Shown: piece by piece, positions 10,149 to 18,461 of the stretch
Position numbering within the stretch: the stretch's first letter is position 1
Layout: every line of letters starts with the position of its first letter
NCBI RefSeq assembly: GCF_030685535.1
Contig: NZ_CP131599.1
Span: 1,364,001 to 1,428,000, forward strand
Length of the DNA: 64,000 bases
Origin: Photobacterium leiognathi
GTDB taxonomy: Bacteria > Pseudomonadota > Gammaproteobacteria > Enterobacterales > Vibrionaceae
Direction: 5' to 3'
Notes under the pieces: model-generated
Databases searched by the model: none
What the model was told of the DNA's origin: nothing
What the model saw: only the letters and a program-made list of their open reading frames with translations
Position numbers and translations under genes: made by a program

Positions 10149-10187
10149 CTCTCCTCTTTCACTTAAAAAGAAAATGAAAGAGGAGAG
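10149..10187 (+). other. Intercistronic hairpin between hcp and hcr
   Basis: A perfect 13-bp inverted repeat (10149-10161 with 10175-10187) has a 13-base A-rich loop. No T-run follows, so it is more likely an mRNA stability or partial attenuation element than a full terminator. The right arm, AGGAGAG, ends about 20 bases before the hcr ATG. Confidence 0.55.
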
Positions 10188-10208
10188 CTACCACTTAAAG
10201 AGTTTTCC

Positions 10209-11261
10209 ATGTTAAGTACTTTGTTAGCGCCATGGCTAAAAAATCAAGCAGTGAAATTAACCTGTTGTGATAAGTGGCATGAAACCGAAGATACCATCAG
10301 TATTAAACTAGCCTGTACCGATGAGAATCACTTAGCGAAATTTAAACCCGGTCAGTTCGTTAATATCGGTCTACATATCGATGGGAAAATGGAGTATCGC
10401 GCATACTCATTAAGCTCAACACCTTTTGACACAGATTTACAACTTACCATTAAGCGTGTCGAAGGTGGGCAAGTATCGAACTATCTTATCGATCAGCTTC
10501 AGATCGGCGATTCTATTATGATGCTTCCACCTGCAGGTGAATTTAATAGTGTCGATCATCCACCGCGGCACAATAAAGTCTTATGTATTAGTGCTGGTTG
10601 TGGAGTAACACCTGTTTATTCCATGGCAAAAACCTGGCTAAGTCATAATCCGCACTGTGATGTTCACTTTCTTCATATTGCAAGATCACCAGCACACACG
10701 ATTTTCTTTAATGAACTAGAACAACTTCATCGTGATCATGACCGTTTCACGTTAAGCCTTTTATTAAAAGACAACTTGCAAACGTCATACCCTCAAGGGC
10801 ATTTAGATCAAGCGTGGTTAGAAAAACTTATCCCCGATCTGCATGATAGAACCGTCTATTTATGTGGACCAACTCAGTTTATGGAAGATGTAAAAAGTTA
10901 CCTAATTGATCTCGACTTTGATATGTCGCATTTCCATGCTGAAAGCTTTACTCCAACCACAAACACTCAAGACCACATAGATAAAAAGCCATCACAAACA
11001 ATGACGTTAACGGTACCGAGTTTCAATAAAACGGTTGCTATTGAATCCGGCAGCAATATTGCCGATGTATTAGAAGCGCAAGGCCTACCACTTATTATTG
11101 CTTGTCGCAGTGGCATTTGTGGCTCATGTAAGTGCAAAGCAACACTCAATAGCACAAACTCCACCAGTCAAGCGACACTCACTGCAGATGAAATTGAACA
11201 AGGCTACATTCTTGCTTGCTCCTCACAAATCATCAGTGATAGTGAAATTTCATTGGGATAA
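10209..11261 (+). CDS. hcr: NADH oxidoreductase Hcr
   Basis: The 350-residue protein has three parts. An FAD-binding barrel (about 15-115) carries the flavin motif RAYSLSS. An NAD-binding domain (about 120-235) carries SAGCGVTPVYS and YLCGPTQFMED. A C-terminal plant-type [2Fe-2S] ferredoxin domain (about 265-350) has cysteines in ACRSGICGSCKC plus a final ACSS. It transfers electrons from NADH to Hcp. It lies 72 bp after hcp, in the same transcription unit behind the sigma-54 promoter, and ends at a strong terminator. Confidence 0.93.
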   Translation: MLSTLLAPWLKNQAVKLTCCDKWHETEDTISIKLACTDENHLAKFKPGQFVNIGLHIDGKMEYRAYSLSSTPFDTDLQLTIKRVEGGQVSNYLIDQLQIGDSIMMLPPAGEFNSVDHPPRHNKVLCISAGCGVTPVYSMAKTWLSHNPHCDVHFLHIARSPAHTIFFNELEQLHRDHDRFTLSLLLKDNLQTSYPQGHLDQAWLEKLIPDLHDRTVYLCGPTQFMEDVKSYLIDLDFDMSHFHAESFTPTTNTQDHIDKKPSQTMTLTVPSFNKTVAIESGSNIADVLEAQGLPLIIACRSGICGSCKCKATLNSTNSTSQATLTADEIEQGYILACSSQIISDSEISLG

Positions 11262-11262
11262 T

Positions 11263-11292
11263 AAAAAAGCTACCCGCAGGTAGCTTTTTTCA
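11263..11292. terminator. Bidirectional terminator between hcr and the Lon-like gene
   Basis: AAAAAAGCTACC pairs with GGTAGCTTTTTT around a CGCA loop, giving an A-run and a T-run on either side. It ends both convergent transcripts. Confidence 0.9.
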
Positions 11293-11306
11293 ATTGAGGC
11301 AAATAA

Positions 11307-13682
11307 TTAGCGACGCAGTGAGTTTAGCTTCATTTGTGCAATGCCAAATACAGTATCATTTGGATACATACCTTGCTCAGCATCCACACCCGTCGGTTTG
11401 CCTGTAAAGATCTCAATAGCTTGAGATACATGGTCAATCGCCCAGATGTGGAACTCGCCTTTTTCAACCGCTTCAACAATATCTTTACGCAGCATCAGGT
11501 TATGTACGTTAGATTGCGGAATGATCACACCTTGCTCGGCAGTGCGGCCTTTGATCGCACATACATCAAAGAAGCCTTCAATCTTCTCGTTCACCCCACC
11601 AATTGGTTGTGCTTCACCAAATTGGTTCATTGAACCTGTGATCGCAATATCCTGACGTAAAGGCAAACCTGAGAAAGCAGAGACAATTGCACACACCTCT
11701 GCCATTGAAGCACTGTCACCATCAACGCCACCGTAAGACTGCTCAAAAGTCAGGTGCGTAGTCAGTGGGATCTTGGCCGTTTTACCAAATACCGAGGCTA
11801 AATATGCCGATAAGATCATCACCCCTTTCGAGTGAATACTCCCGCCGAGCTCAGCGCTGCGCTCAATATCAAACACTTCGCCAGAGCCATAAGCCGTGGT
11901 TGCTGTAATTCGACTTGGTGCGCCAAATTGATAATCTGATGTTGAAATAACTGACAGTGCATTCACTTGCCCTACCGCTTGTTTATCCACATCAATCAAG
12001 GTGGTGCCAGTAACGAAGTTCTGCATTACATGATCTTTTAAACGGCTAACACGCTGCTCTTGATTTTGTAATGCTTGCTCAACGTGATTGCTACGGATCA
12101 TCGTGGCATTGGATGATTTCGCAACATAGTTTGTTTCACGCAATAAATTAGCAATGTCTGCGGAGTGCAATGACAGTTTGTTTTGATCATCTGCCTGACG
12201 CGAGCTGTATTCAATGATCCGAGCAATGGCTTTACGATCACAATGCAGCATATCGCCATCATGAACAATGCTGGCAATAAAGCGCGCATACTGCTCTTCA
12301 GAGGTATCGGTACGCGGCATATCATCTTCAAAATCTGCCGTAACACGGAACAACTCTTTAAACTCTGGATCGTAATGTTGAAGCAATTGATAAGTTTGAT
12401 AATCACCAAACAGGATCAATTTAACGTTCAACGGAATTGGCTCTGGTTCAAGAGAAATAGTGCCAGATAGCGTCACCTCACGTTCAAGCGAGCTTAAATT
12501 CAACTTCTGAGCACGCAATGCACGTTTTAAACCGTCCCATACATAAGGACGCTCTAACACTTTCACCGCATCCATCATCAACACACCACCATTGGCACGG
12601 TGCAAACTACCCGGACGGATCAACGAGAAATCGGTAAATACCGTGCCTTTGAACGTCGCGTTTTCCACGTAACCAAAGATAGAGTGATAATTCGGACTCT
12701 CTTCTACTTCGATCGGGAATTTACGCTCAACGTCTTGATGCACCAATACATTTACTTGATAACGACGAGGCATTTTCTTATCTAACGAGGCGTAAGCAAG
12801 GGCAACTTGCTCTTCGCTTTCTTCCAAGAAAATATCAATATTCTCAAGGATATCGTCATACATTGCCGACAGATATGCTTTGATATCTGGCAATTTACTG
12901 TATTTGGTTTTCAGATCTTTAATACAGTGTGCGGTAACATCTTTAGCAATATCTTCATCAAGCTTTTGTTGCTTATCAGAATACTTCTCTTCCCATTCAG
13001 TTAGCTGACGAACAATACTGCGTAACTCAACTTCTAGCTCATTGATGGTATCTTCAAATTGCTGCTGTTCTTGCTCTGAAAGCTCGGCAAATGATGCTTC
13101 AGTATGTGGCTCTTCACCATTCATCGCCACAAGCTGATAGTCACCTTGCGTCGTAATGGTTAATGCAACACCGCGCTCTTCTGCGCCTTTTTTCATTGCC
13201 ATTAACGCACTTTCTTGTTTCTGCGCTAATTGTGTTTTCAGTTTTTCAGCACGGCTAATATAGAGTTCGTTATCAAACGCCATTGGAAACGCTTTAACTA
13301 AACGCTTCATCAGCTGTTCGATATCTTTTTTGAAAGCCGTACCCTGCCCAGCCGGTAGCTTCAGTACCTTAGGACAACGGGTATCATCGAAATTAGAGAC
13401 ATAACACCAATCATAGAGTGTATTGGCATTACCATTTGGATCATGACGATTTAGATAGCGCATCACCATAGTGCGTTTACCCAAACCATTACGGCCTATC
13501 GCATAAATGTTATAGCCTTTTTCTTTAATCGACATCGCAAACTCAACCGCTTGTTGCGCTCGCTCTTGTCCTACAATTTCATCTAATGGTGTAAGGTGTT
13601 TTGTTGACTTACACTCATCACTCAATCCATTCAATGCTGATACGCGATACAGCTTGTCACTTGATAGAGGTTTAACTGACAT
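11307..13682 (-). CDS. Lon-family (S16) ATP-dependent protease-like protein
   Basis: This 791-residue protein belongs to the LonB/YcbZ-like group of S16 peptidases rather than to classical Lon. A P-loop, GRNGLGKR, lies at about residues 63-70, a long coiled-coil insertion at about 130-270, and an ATPase region continues to about 560. The protease domain has the Ser-Lys dyad in DGDSAS (Ser657) and NEKIEG (Lys700). It is much longer than E. coli YcbZ (about 586 residues). The ATG is preceded by GAGAGG. The substrates are unknown; a role in protein quality control is inferred from the family. It stands alone between hcr and the PTPS-like gene. Confidence 0.88.
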   Translation of the reverse strand: MSVKPLSSDKLYRVSALNGLSDECKSTKHLTPLDEIVGQERAQQAVEFAMSIKEKGYNIYAIGRNGLGKRTMVMRYLNRHDPNGNANTLYDWCYVSNFDDTRCPKVLKLPAGQGTAFKKDIEQLMKRLVKAFPMAFDNELYISRAEKLKTQLAQKQESALMAMKKGAEERGVALTITTQGDYQLVAMNGEEPHTEASFAELSEQEQQQFEDTINELEVELRSIVRQLTEWEEKYSDKQQKLDEDIAKDVTAHCIKDLKTKYSKLPDIKAYLSAMYDDILENIDIFLEESEEQVALAYASLDKKMPRRYQVNVLVHQDVERKFPIEVEESPNYHSIFGYVENATFKGTVFTDFSLIRPGSLHRANGGVLMMDAVKVLERPYVWDGLKRALRAQKLNLSSLEREVTLSGTISLEPEPIPLNVKLILFGDYQTYQLLQHYDPEFKELFRVTADFEDDMPRTDTSEEQYARFIASIVHDGDMLHCDRKAIARIIEYSSRQADDQNKLSLHSADIANLLRETNYVAKSSNATMIRSNHVEQALQNQEQRVSRLKDHVMQNFVTGTTLIDVDKQAVGQVNALSVISTSDYQFGAPSRITATTAYGSGEVFDIERSAELGGSIHSKGVMILSAYLASVFGKTAKIPLTTHLTFEQSYGGVDGDSASMAEVCAIVSAFSGLPLRQDIAITGSMNQFGEAQPIGGVNEKIEGFFDVCAIKGRTAEQGVIIPQSNVHNLMLRKDIVEAVEKGEFHIWAIDHVSQAIEIFTGKPTGVDAEQGMYPNDTVFGIAQMKLNSLRR

Positions 13683-13810
13683 AATCGATCCCTCTCGTTA
13701 CGACGTCTTCCTTTCAGTCTACTCATAAAATATTGAAATTTTAGAGAGTTAAGCAGCAAAAATCGGTTTACGTCTCACTTTTCAATGTTTATTGCTGAAA
13801 TTTTAAACAT

Positions 13811-13871
13811 AAAAAAGCCCAACTTTACTTTTGTCACCTTAACTATAATGAACATAAGCTTGCTGGGCTGT
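13811..13871 (-). terminator. Possible long-loop terminator of the PTPS-like gene
   Basis: On the minus strand AGCCCA pairs with TGGGCT across a loop of about 40 bases, followed by a run of T. The stem is short, so confidence is modest. Confidence 0.4.
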
Positions 13872-13895
13872 TTTGTTAAGCTGTTAAAAACTTAG

Positions 13896-14774
13896 TTACA
13901 AGGTTGCCATTGCGCCTTTACCGACACCTTCATAAGCAACAACTTCTAGCACGTCACTGTCAGATAAACTCGGTTTAACTTTCTCGGCGATATAACCTGC
14001 CAATAGCTCAACCGTGGTATCTGTACTTAACATTTCAGTTTCTGAGCGTGCAATGGCTAATTCAAACTCACCTTGTGGCGCGGTATAACGGAAACCATAG
14101 TGTGTTTCATTAGTAACTTGTTTAGCGCATTCACTTAAATTAAGTTCTGTCACGCTCAATACATCTTCTTGCGAGCCAAGGTAGATATCTTGCCAACGCT
14201 TCGCCCACTGCTTTTCAAGCTCAGCATTACGTTCACCATTAACAATCAGCTCAATTGGAGAGCGATGACCATGGGCAATACGCTGACAGTTACCATCATG
14301 CTTTTTCAAACCATGGCTGTAATGGTAAAACGCACCATTGATCATTTCATGGCGTAGTGTGATCTCTAAACCTTGTACGTTTTCAGGTAAGTTACCTTTT
14401 AGTACTTGGTATACATGCTCAGTTACGCTCTCGATAGTGACGGCTTCCGCATCAATAAAGCAGAACGCTTGCTCTGGGCAATGAAGATGAATGCTTTTGT
14501 TCTCTCGCAAAAGATCAACCGTCGCATAACCGGTCGTTGTCGCGGCAGTGTTAATCGCTGGAGATTTAGCTGGCACAATTAGACGGTGATCAACATATTG
14601 ATCCACTAATTGTTTAATCTGTTTCTTAACACGACTGAAATCGAGCACCATGCTCATTTCATTTAACTCGCCCGACATCACCACATCAAGAATCCAACTT
14701 TCGCCTACCATACCACGCTCGGTACATAGGTAAGACGCATCAATTACAGTGAGATCTCTGACAAATAGCTTCAA
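13896..14774 (-). CDS. Duplicated 6-pyruvoyl-tetrahydropterin synthase / QueD-like protein
   Basis: The 292-residue protein contains two PTPS-like (T-fold) halves. The first (about 1-125) has the family phrase MVLDFSRVKK, followed by DHRLIVP. The second (about 140-290) has the HGHRSPIEL zinc-ligand-type motif and GFRYTA. QueD/PTPS is normally about 120-140 residues, so this is a tandem duplication in which the metal histidines are best kept in the C-terminal half. The start is TTG (14774) with AGGA 7 bases upstream. A role in pterin or deazapurine metabolism is inferred from family only; no que or fol genes adjoin. Confidence 0.75.
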   Translation of the reverse strand: MKLFVRDLTVIDASYLCTERGMVGESWILDVVMSGELNEMSMVLDFSRVKKQIKQLVDQYVDHRLIVPAKSPAINTAATTTGYATVDLLRENKSIHLHCPEQAFCFIDAEAVTIESVTEHVYQVLKGNLPENVQGLEITLRHEMINGAFYHYSHGLKKHDGNCQRIAHGHRSPIELIVNGERNAELEKQWAKRWQDIYLGSQEDVLSVTELNLSECAKQVTNETHYGFRYTAPQGEFELAIARSETEMLSTDTTVELLAGYIAEKVKPSLSDSDVLEVVAYEGVGKGAMATL

Positions 14775-14873
14775 AGTGAAGTCCTTAGTGATAATGGTTG
14801 TCGTTTCTAGGGGAATGCATTATACGCTGCTGAGGCGTTGAGTAAACAATCAAGATTATTTGACGTTAGGCAA

Positions 14874-14908
14874 TAAAAAAGCAGCCATTACTTTAATAGC
14901 TGCTTTCA
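14874..14908 (-). terminator. Terminator of the outer-membrane barrel gene
   Basis: AAAGCAGC pairs with GCTGCTTT, extended by ATT/AAT past a mismatch. The plus-strand A-run before it becomes a T-run after the hairpin on the minus strand. Confidence 0.75.
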
Positions 14909-14976
14909 TCGATTTCTGCCCGTTAAATAGGATTAAAAACGGTAATTTGCAGACATGTAGAACGCCGTGATGCTCT

Positions 14977-15660
14977 TTAAATCGGATTTAGTATTTTGAT
15001 TCCAGACCACGCTTCTTGCTCTTTACTTTGGGTAGCCGAGTGACGTGCCCCCATTTCTGCAGTGAAGTGATCTGACATACGCCATGCCACACCAGCTTGC
15101 ACACCTAGTAGCTCACCCGATTGCTTATAGCTACCGTAACCATCACCTTTACTGTCTGCGATCATGTAACCTACATGCGCACCAATAAATGGATTAATGG
15201 TTTTATCTGCACGGAAAATATAATCCGCACTGACTAAATGAAGCGATACATCGGTATCAATGGCTTTTTTGTCATTATGATCAGACTCACCACTCATTTT
15301 CTGGTAGCTATAGTAAATACGACCTTTTCCACCTGCGGTATAAAAACCAATATCAGCGCCAAATAAACCACTTGCGTCAGGTGATTGCAGTTTGTCTGCT
15401 CCAGCATTCACATCAAGGCTTAAGTCAGCCATACCGCCAGTGATACCAACGAAGTAATGCATGGTATCGTCAAATTTAGGGGCTTCTTCAGCCAATGAAG
15501 CATCATTTTCTTCTGTCACAACAGGTGTTAATACCAAAGGCTCACTTGGGGTATATGCCGCTGTTTGTGATGTTGATTGTTCTGCTGCAAAAGAGGTTGA
15601 AGAGAAAATAGCACTCAGCAGTAGGGTCGCAAGCAATGTCTTGTTCATAAAACGATCCAT
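14977..15660 (-). CDS. Outer-membrane beta-barrel protein with apparent 3' frameshift
   Basis: The open frame encodes 227 residues: signal peptide (Met5 start gives MNKTLLATLLLSAIFSSTSFAA), a short acidic linker, then beta-barrel strands (HYFVGITGGMADLSL, KGRIYYSYQKMSG, INPFIGAHVGYMI, GVQAGVAWRM). The frame ends abnormally with ILNPI. Shifting frame near 15000 continues into ITAFYMSANYRF and a stop at 14933-14935, a perfect outer-membrane C-terminal strand ending in Phe. The original gene therefore probably spanned 14933-15660 and lost one base (or gained two). Met1 has AGGA upstream, but Met5 gives the cleaner signal peptide. Confidence 0.75.
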   Translation of the reverse strand: MDRFMNKTLLATLLLSAIFSSTSFAAEQSTSQTAAYTPSEPLVLTPVVTEENDASLAEEAPKFDDTMHYFVGITGGMADLSLDVNAGADKLQSPDASGLFGADIGFYTAGGKGRIYYSYQKMSGESDHNDKKAIDTDVSLHLVSADYIFRADKTINPFIGAHVGYMIADSKGDGYGSYKQSGELLGVQAGVAWRMSDHFTAEMGARHSATQSKEQEAWSGIKILNPI

Positions 15661-15739
15661 TTCATCCTGTTTTATTGTAATGAAGCTTCAAGCGACTGTT
15701 TGTGCTCAAGCCTGTCTTTATTCCAATCAAGGTGCTGAT

Positions 15740-15781
15740 TATACCCAAGCCACTTCAAGTTACTAGGTTCAGCGAGAATAT
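15740..15781. repeat. Truncated end of a MITE-like dispersed repeat
   Basis: TATACCCAAG, ACTTCAAG and TTCAGCGAGA occur here in the same order as at the ends of the full copies at 18181 and 40216. The similarity stops after about 40 bp, so only one end remains. Confidence 0.55.
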
Positions 15782-15878
15782 CTTGGTTTGTAGGCAAGGA
15801 GATGATTTGAAGAGGAAAAATAAAACAAGTGATTTAAGTGGTGTAGAAAGCCAACGACACCATTTAATATTGATAGCA

Positions 15879-16259
15879 TTACGCCTCTTTTAACCAATTC
15901 AAGGCATCAATAGCATCGTCAAAATAACGCACTTCACCTGACATAAACCAATTGCCAATTTTAGCACCGAGCTCTTGCCAATGTTTATTGCCATAAAGTG
16001 CAACTTTGCGAAAACTTTTGCCATGCTTTAAACCCAGTTTAAGATCATCCCAAGCAGCATGGAGATCCCAGCCGTCGCAAGCCGTACCATCAAAATATAC
16101 ATCAACCACAGGCTTATCGATACCTTCCAGTGCCGTATCAATTTCAGGTGTGATCATCTGATAATCTTGATGAGTTAACTTACCTGTTGCCTTTATCTCA
16201 ACAAAGAATTTGCCATCGTTATTATCAATTTCAATTTGAATACCGTGAGACTTTGTCAT
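15879..16259 (-). CDS. SpoIIAA-like / STAS-fold protein
   Basis: The 126-residue cytoplasmic protein has the SpoIIAA-like (PF11964-type) pattern: an early beta strand FVEIKATGKLTHQDYQ, then VDVYFDGTACDGWDLHAAWDDLKLGL, then KVALYGNKHWQ and a C-terminal helix DAIDALNWLKEA. Members are small STAS-like domains with no settled biochemical role in proteobacteria. GGAG precedes the ATG. It is a single gene with no operon partner. Confidence 0.8.
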   Translation of the reverse strand: MTKSHGIQIEIDNNDGKFFVEIKATGKLTHQDYQMITPEIDTALEGIDKPVVDVYFDGTACDGWDLHAAWDDLKLGLKHGKSFRKVALYGNKHWQELGAKIGNWFMSGEVRYFDDAIDALNWLKEA

Positions 16260-16382
16260 GTCATCATCTCCTTGTTCACTTGCTAGCTGTATTTAGATAA
16301 AAGTTATTGATTGTTCTAGTATAGAACTTACAACTCTCCCAATTTTTCGATAGCAATATTGATGAAAAATGACTCTACATCG

Positions 16383-17321
16383 TTACAGGTTGACATAATG
16401 TGAAAGGTTTTTATCCCAATAGGGTGTCTCACCGATATACTCTTTAAAGAAACTTATTGCAGCCACTATTTTCTTCGGCAAATGCTTACGACTTGGGTAT
16501 ACCGCATAGAAGTGCATTCCTTGATTGGCCTCCCAATCATTGAGTAATTGGATCAGCTTTCCAGTTTTAAACTCATCGGTTAAAAGATAAGTGGCAAGAT
16601 AGGCAATGCCCCACCCTGAAACACAGGCATCACGTACCGCTTCAGCTAAATCAACCCGATAATTGCCTGATACTGTGACACACAAGCCTTCTTGATCACG
16701 TATAAACGACCAAGTGCCGTGATTCACCTGCCTATTTTGGTAAACCAAACAATTATGCTCTTGCAAATCACGAGGATGAGTGGGCGCGGAATGATGCATA
16801 AGATATTCAGGCGATGCTGCAACGATAAAACGGGTATCCGCTAAACGCTGGGCAACATAACCTTCTGGAATGTTTTCAACATTGGTGATCCACAGATCGA
16901 GTCCCTCTTCGACCATATTAGCGCGATGATCAAATAGGCTGACTTCGACATGAAGATCTGGGAACTGACGACGAAAATGTTCAATGGCAGGGATAATATG
17001 CATAGTGCCGAAAGACTGTGATAATCCCAAACGAAGTGTACCTGATACCTCATCGCGGATGTCAGCCATCATGGCATCTGCATCTAATACAGCAGATACT
17101 ACCTGCTCACAAAACTTGGCATATTCAATACCTTCATCAGTTAAGGTAAAGCTACGTGTCGTGCGTTGCACTAACTTCACTTGTAACTCTGCTTCTAATA
17201 AGCTCAGTTGCTTACTGACATGTGATGTTGATACTCCGAGTTTGTGTGCAGTCGATGTAAAGTTACCGCTATTAACCAAAGTATGAAAAATTGCCATTCG
17301 TCCGGCACGATCTTGAAGCAC
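16383..17321 (-). CDS. LysR-family transcriptional regulator
   Basis: The 312-residue protein has an N-terminal winged HTH (about residues 8-68, with LGVSTSHVSKQLSLLEAEL) and a periplasmic-binding-like effector domain (about 95-300). The start is GTG at 17321; the next Met is eight codons on (MAIFHTLV). It lies about 200 bp from a divergent SMR transporter, the usual layout for a LysR regulator and its target, so control of that efflux gene is inferred. Confidence 0.9.
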   Translation of the reverse strand: MLQDRAGRMAIFHTLVNSGNFTSTAHKLGVSTSHVSKQLSLLEAELQVKLVQRTTRSFTLTDEGIEYAKFCEQVVSAVLDADAMMADIRDEVSGTLRLGLSQSFGTMHIIPAIEHFRRQFPDLHVEVSLFDHRANMVEEGLDLWITNVENIPEGYVAQRLADTRFIVAASPEYLMHHSAPTHPRDLQEHNCLVYQNRQVNHGTWSFIRDQEGLCVTVSGNYRVDLAEAVRDACVSGWGIAYLATYLLTDEFKTGKLIQLLNDWEANQGMHFYAVYPSRKHLPKKIVAAISFFKEYIGETPYWDKNLSHYVNL

Positions 17322-17520
17322 TGCAGCTACCTACCTATTACCTGTCTATCCCACTCTCTCTGCTAGTGTACTGTAGAACACAAACGAACTCGCCATTATT
17401 CCTATAACAGATGTCAATTATTACTCAACAGCAAAAGTAATTTCACAAAACATACAATTATCATCTTAAGAGAAATAATTATAATCACTTCATCGTTAGA
17501 AATTAGATTGGAGTTTGGTT

Positions 17521-17850
17521 GTGAGTTGGTTATTTCTTTTATTAGGTGTGTTAGCAGAAGCGACGTCACACGTTGCACTTAAATCTGCAAATGGTTTTAC
17601 CAACCCATTACCAACAGCCGTTGTCATTCTTGGGCATATCACTGCCTTTCTATTTCTATCACAAGCAATGAAAAGTATTCCAGTAGGCATTGTCCATGCG
17701 TCTTGGGCTGGGCTTGCCATTATTCTCGTTACCACGCTTTCAAGCGTTATTTATAACCAACATATCGACACTAAAGTTTGGATTGGGATGATAATTGTTG
17801 CAGTGGGTCTTGCGGTTATGAATTTATCAGGCGCTGCACACCACCACTAA
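17521..17850 (+). CDS. Small multidrug resistance (SMR) transporter
   Basis: The 109-residue protein has four predicted membrane helices. The SMR signature is visible: the membrane-embedded Glu in LLGVLAEATSHVALKS near residue 13, GFT, the Trp in GIVHASWAG and a GMIIVAVGLAVMNLSG last helix. It should exchange cationic compounds or guanidinium for protons at the inner membrane. I chose GTG at 17521 because GGAG lies exactly 7 bases before it; a TTG two codons earlier is less likely. It carries a His-rich tail (AAHHH). The divergent LysR gene is its probable regulator. Confidence 0.88.
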   Translation: MSWLFLLLGVLAEATSHVALKSANGFTNPLPTAVVILGHITAFLFLSQAMKSIPVGIVHASWAGLAIILVTTLSSVIYNQHIDTKVWIGMIIVAVGLAVMNLSGAAHHH

Positions 17851-17875
17851 ACATCCCATATATACGGGGTTTATT

Positions 17876-18115
17876 ATGAATCAGCAACGAGCAGAAAATT
17901 TATATTACTACTTACGTAAACAAAATAGTTCTCAAAAAGAAATTAACGTAGTAATTAAACAATTAAGTGAAAATTACGGTATTAATTTATCCGATCTTGA
18001 TCGTCGTTATCGCTCACGCATCGGATATTCACCAAACCGATATGATATTAATACTTACGGTACCGCAGGTTCACGTACAATGAATCAAACTCGTGGTATG
18101 CAAAAAACACATTAA
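17876..18115 (+). CDS. Small basic polar protein of unknown function
   Basis: This 79-residue protein, rich in Tyr, Arg, Asn and Gln, has no signal peptide or membrane segment. The N-terminal half looks helical (QQRAENLYYYLRKQNSSQKEI). The ATG lies 25 bp after the SMR stop, with GGGG upstream, and a hairpin follows, so the two may be co-transcribed. No family recognised. Confidence 0.55.
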   Translation: MNQQRAENLYYYLRKQNSSQKEINVVIKQLSENYGINLSDLDRRYRSRIGYSPNRYDINTYGTAGSRTMNQTRGMQKTH

Positions 18116-18130
18116 TTATTTCCTACCTCA

Positions 18131-18166
18131 CATCGTCACTAATAAAAATATTAGTGACGATGTTCT
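18131..18166. terminator. Hairpin after the SMR / small-protein unit
   Basis: A perfect 14-bp stem (18131-18144 with 18149-18162) has an AAAA loop. Only a weak T-rich tract follows (TTCTCATAACTACTTTTC). Confidence 0.65.
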
Positions 18167-18180
18167 CATAACTACTTTTC

Positions 18181-18361
18181 TATACCCAAAGAACTTCAAG
18201 ATGCAGTGTTCAGCGAGACGAACTTAGTTCTCAGGCGCGGCAACGATTCGAAGATATAGTGGTTCTACATTGAGAATCGTTAACAAAGTCTGAGAGCTAA
18301 GGACGCCCGCCCTTTGGGAGCGTGTCACTGAATAAGCCACCTTGAAGTCACTTGGGTTTAT
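18181..18361. repeat. MITE-like repeat, short form (copy A)
   Basis: The 181-bp element has near-perfect terminal inverted repeats, TATACCCAA-x-x-ACTTCAAG at the left and CTTGAAGTCACTTGGGTTTA at the right. About 150 bp are nearly identical to the reverse complement of 40216-40484. Relative to that copy it lacks about 88 bp near its right end. An internal AACGATTC/GAATCGTT pair predicts a nested hairpin. No coding capacity. It lies upstream of the autotransporter gene. Confidence 0.8.
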
Positions 18362-18461
18362 AACATTATTTCTGATTTCTATTATTGCAATATCTTATAT
18401 TTACCCGCCATTTTTTTGACGCTAGTGTTTAATAATTGTTCATAACGAAGTAACAATAATA

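Noticed and set aside
11334..13004. Several plus-strand ORFs inside the Lon-like gene
   Set aside because: They lie antisense to a clear S16 protease frame, lack ribosome-binding sites and show no family features.
15461..15893. Plus-strand ORFs over the OM barrel start and the repeat fragment
   Set aside because: No ribosome-binding site and composition unlike neighbours; one overlaps the signal-peptide region in antisense.
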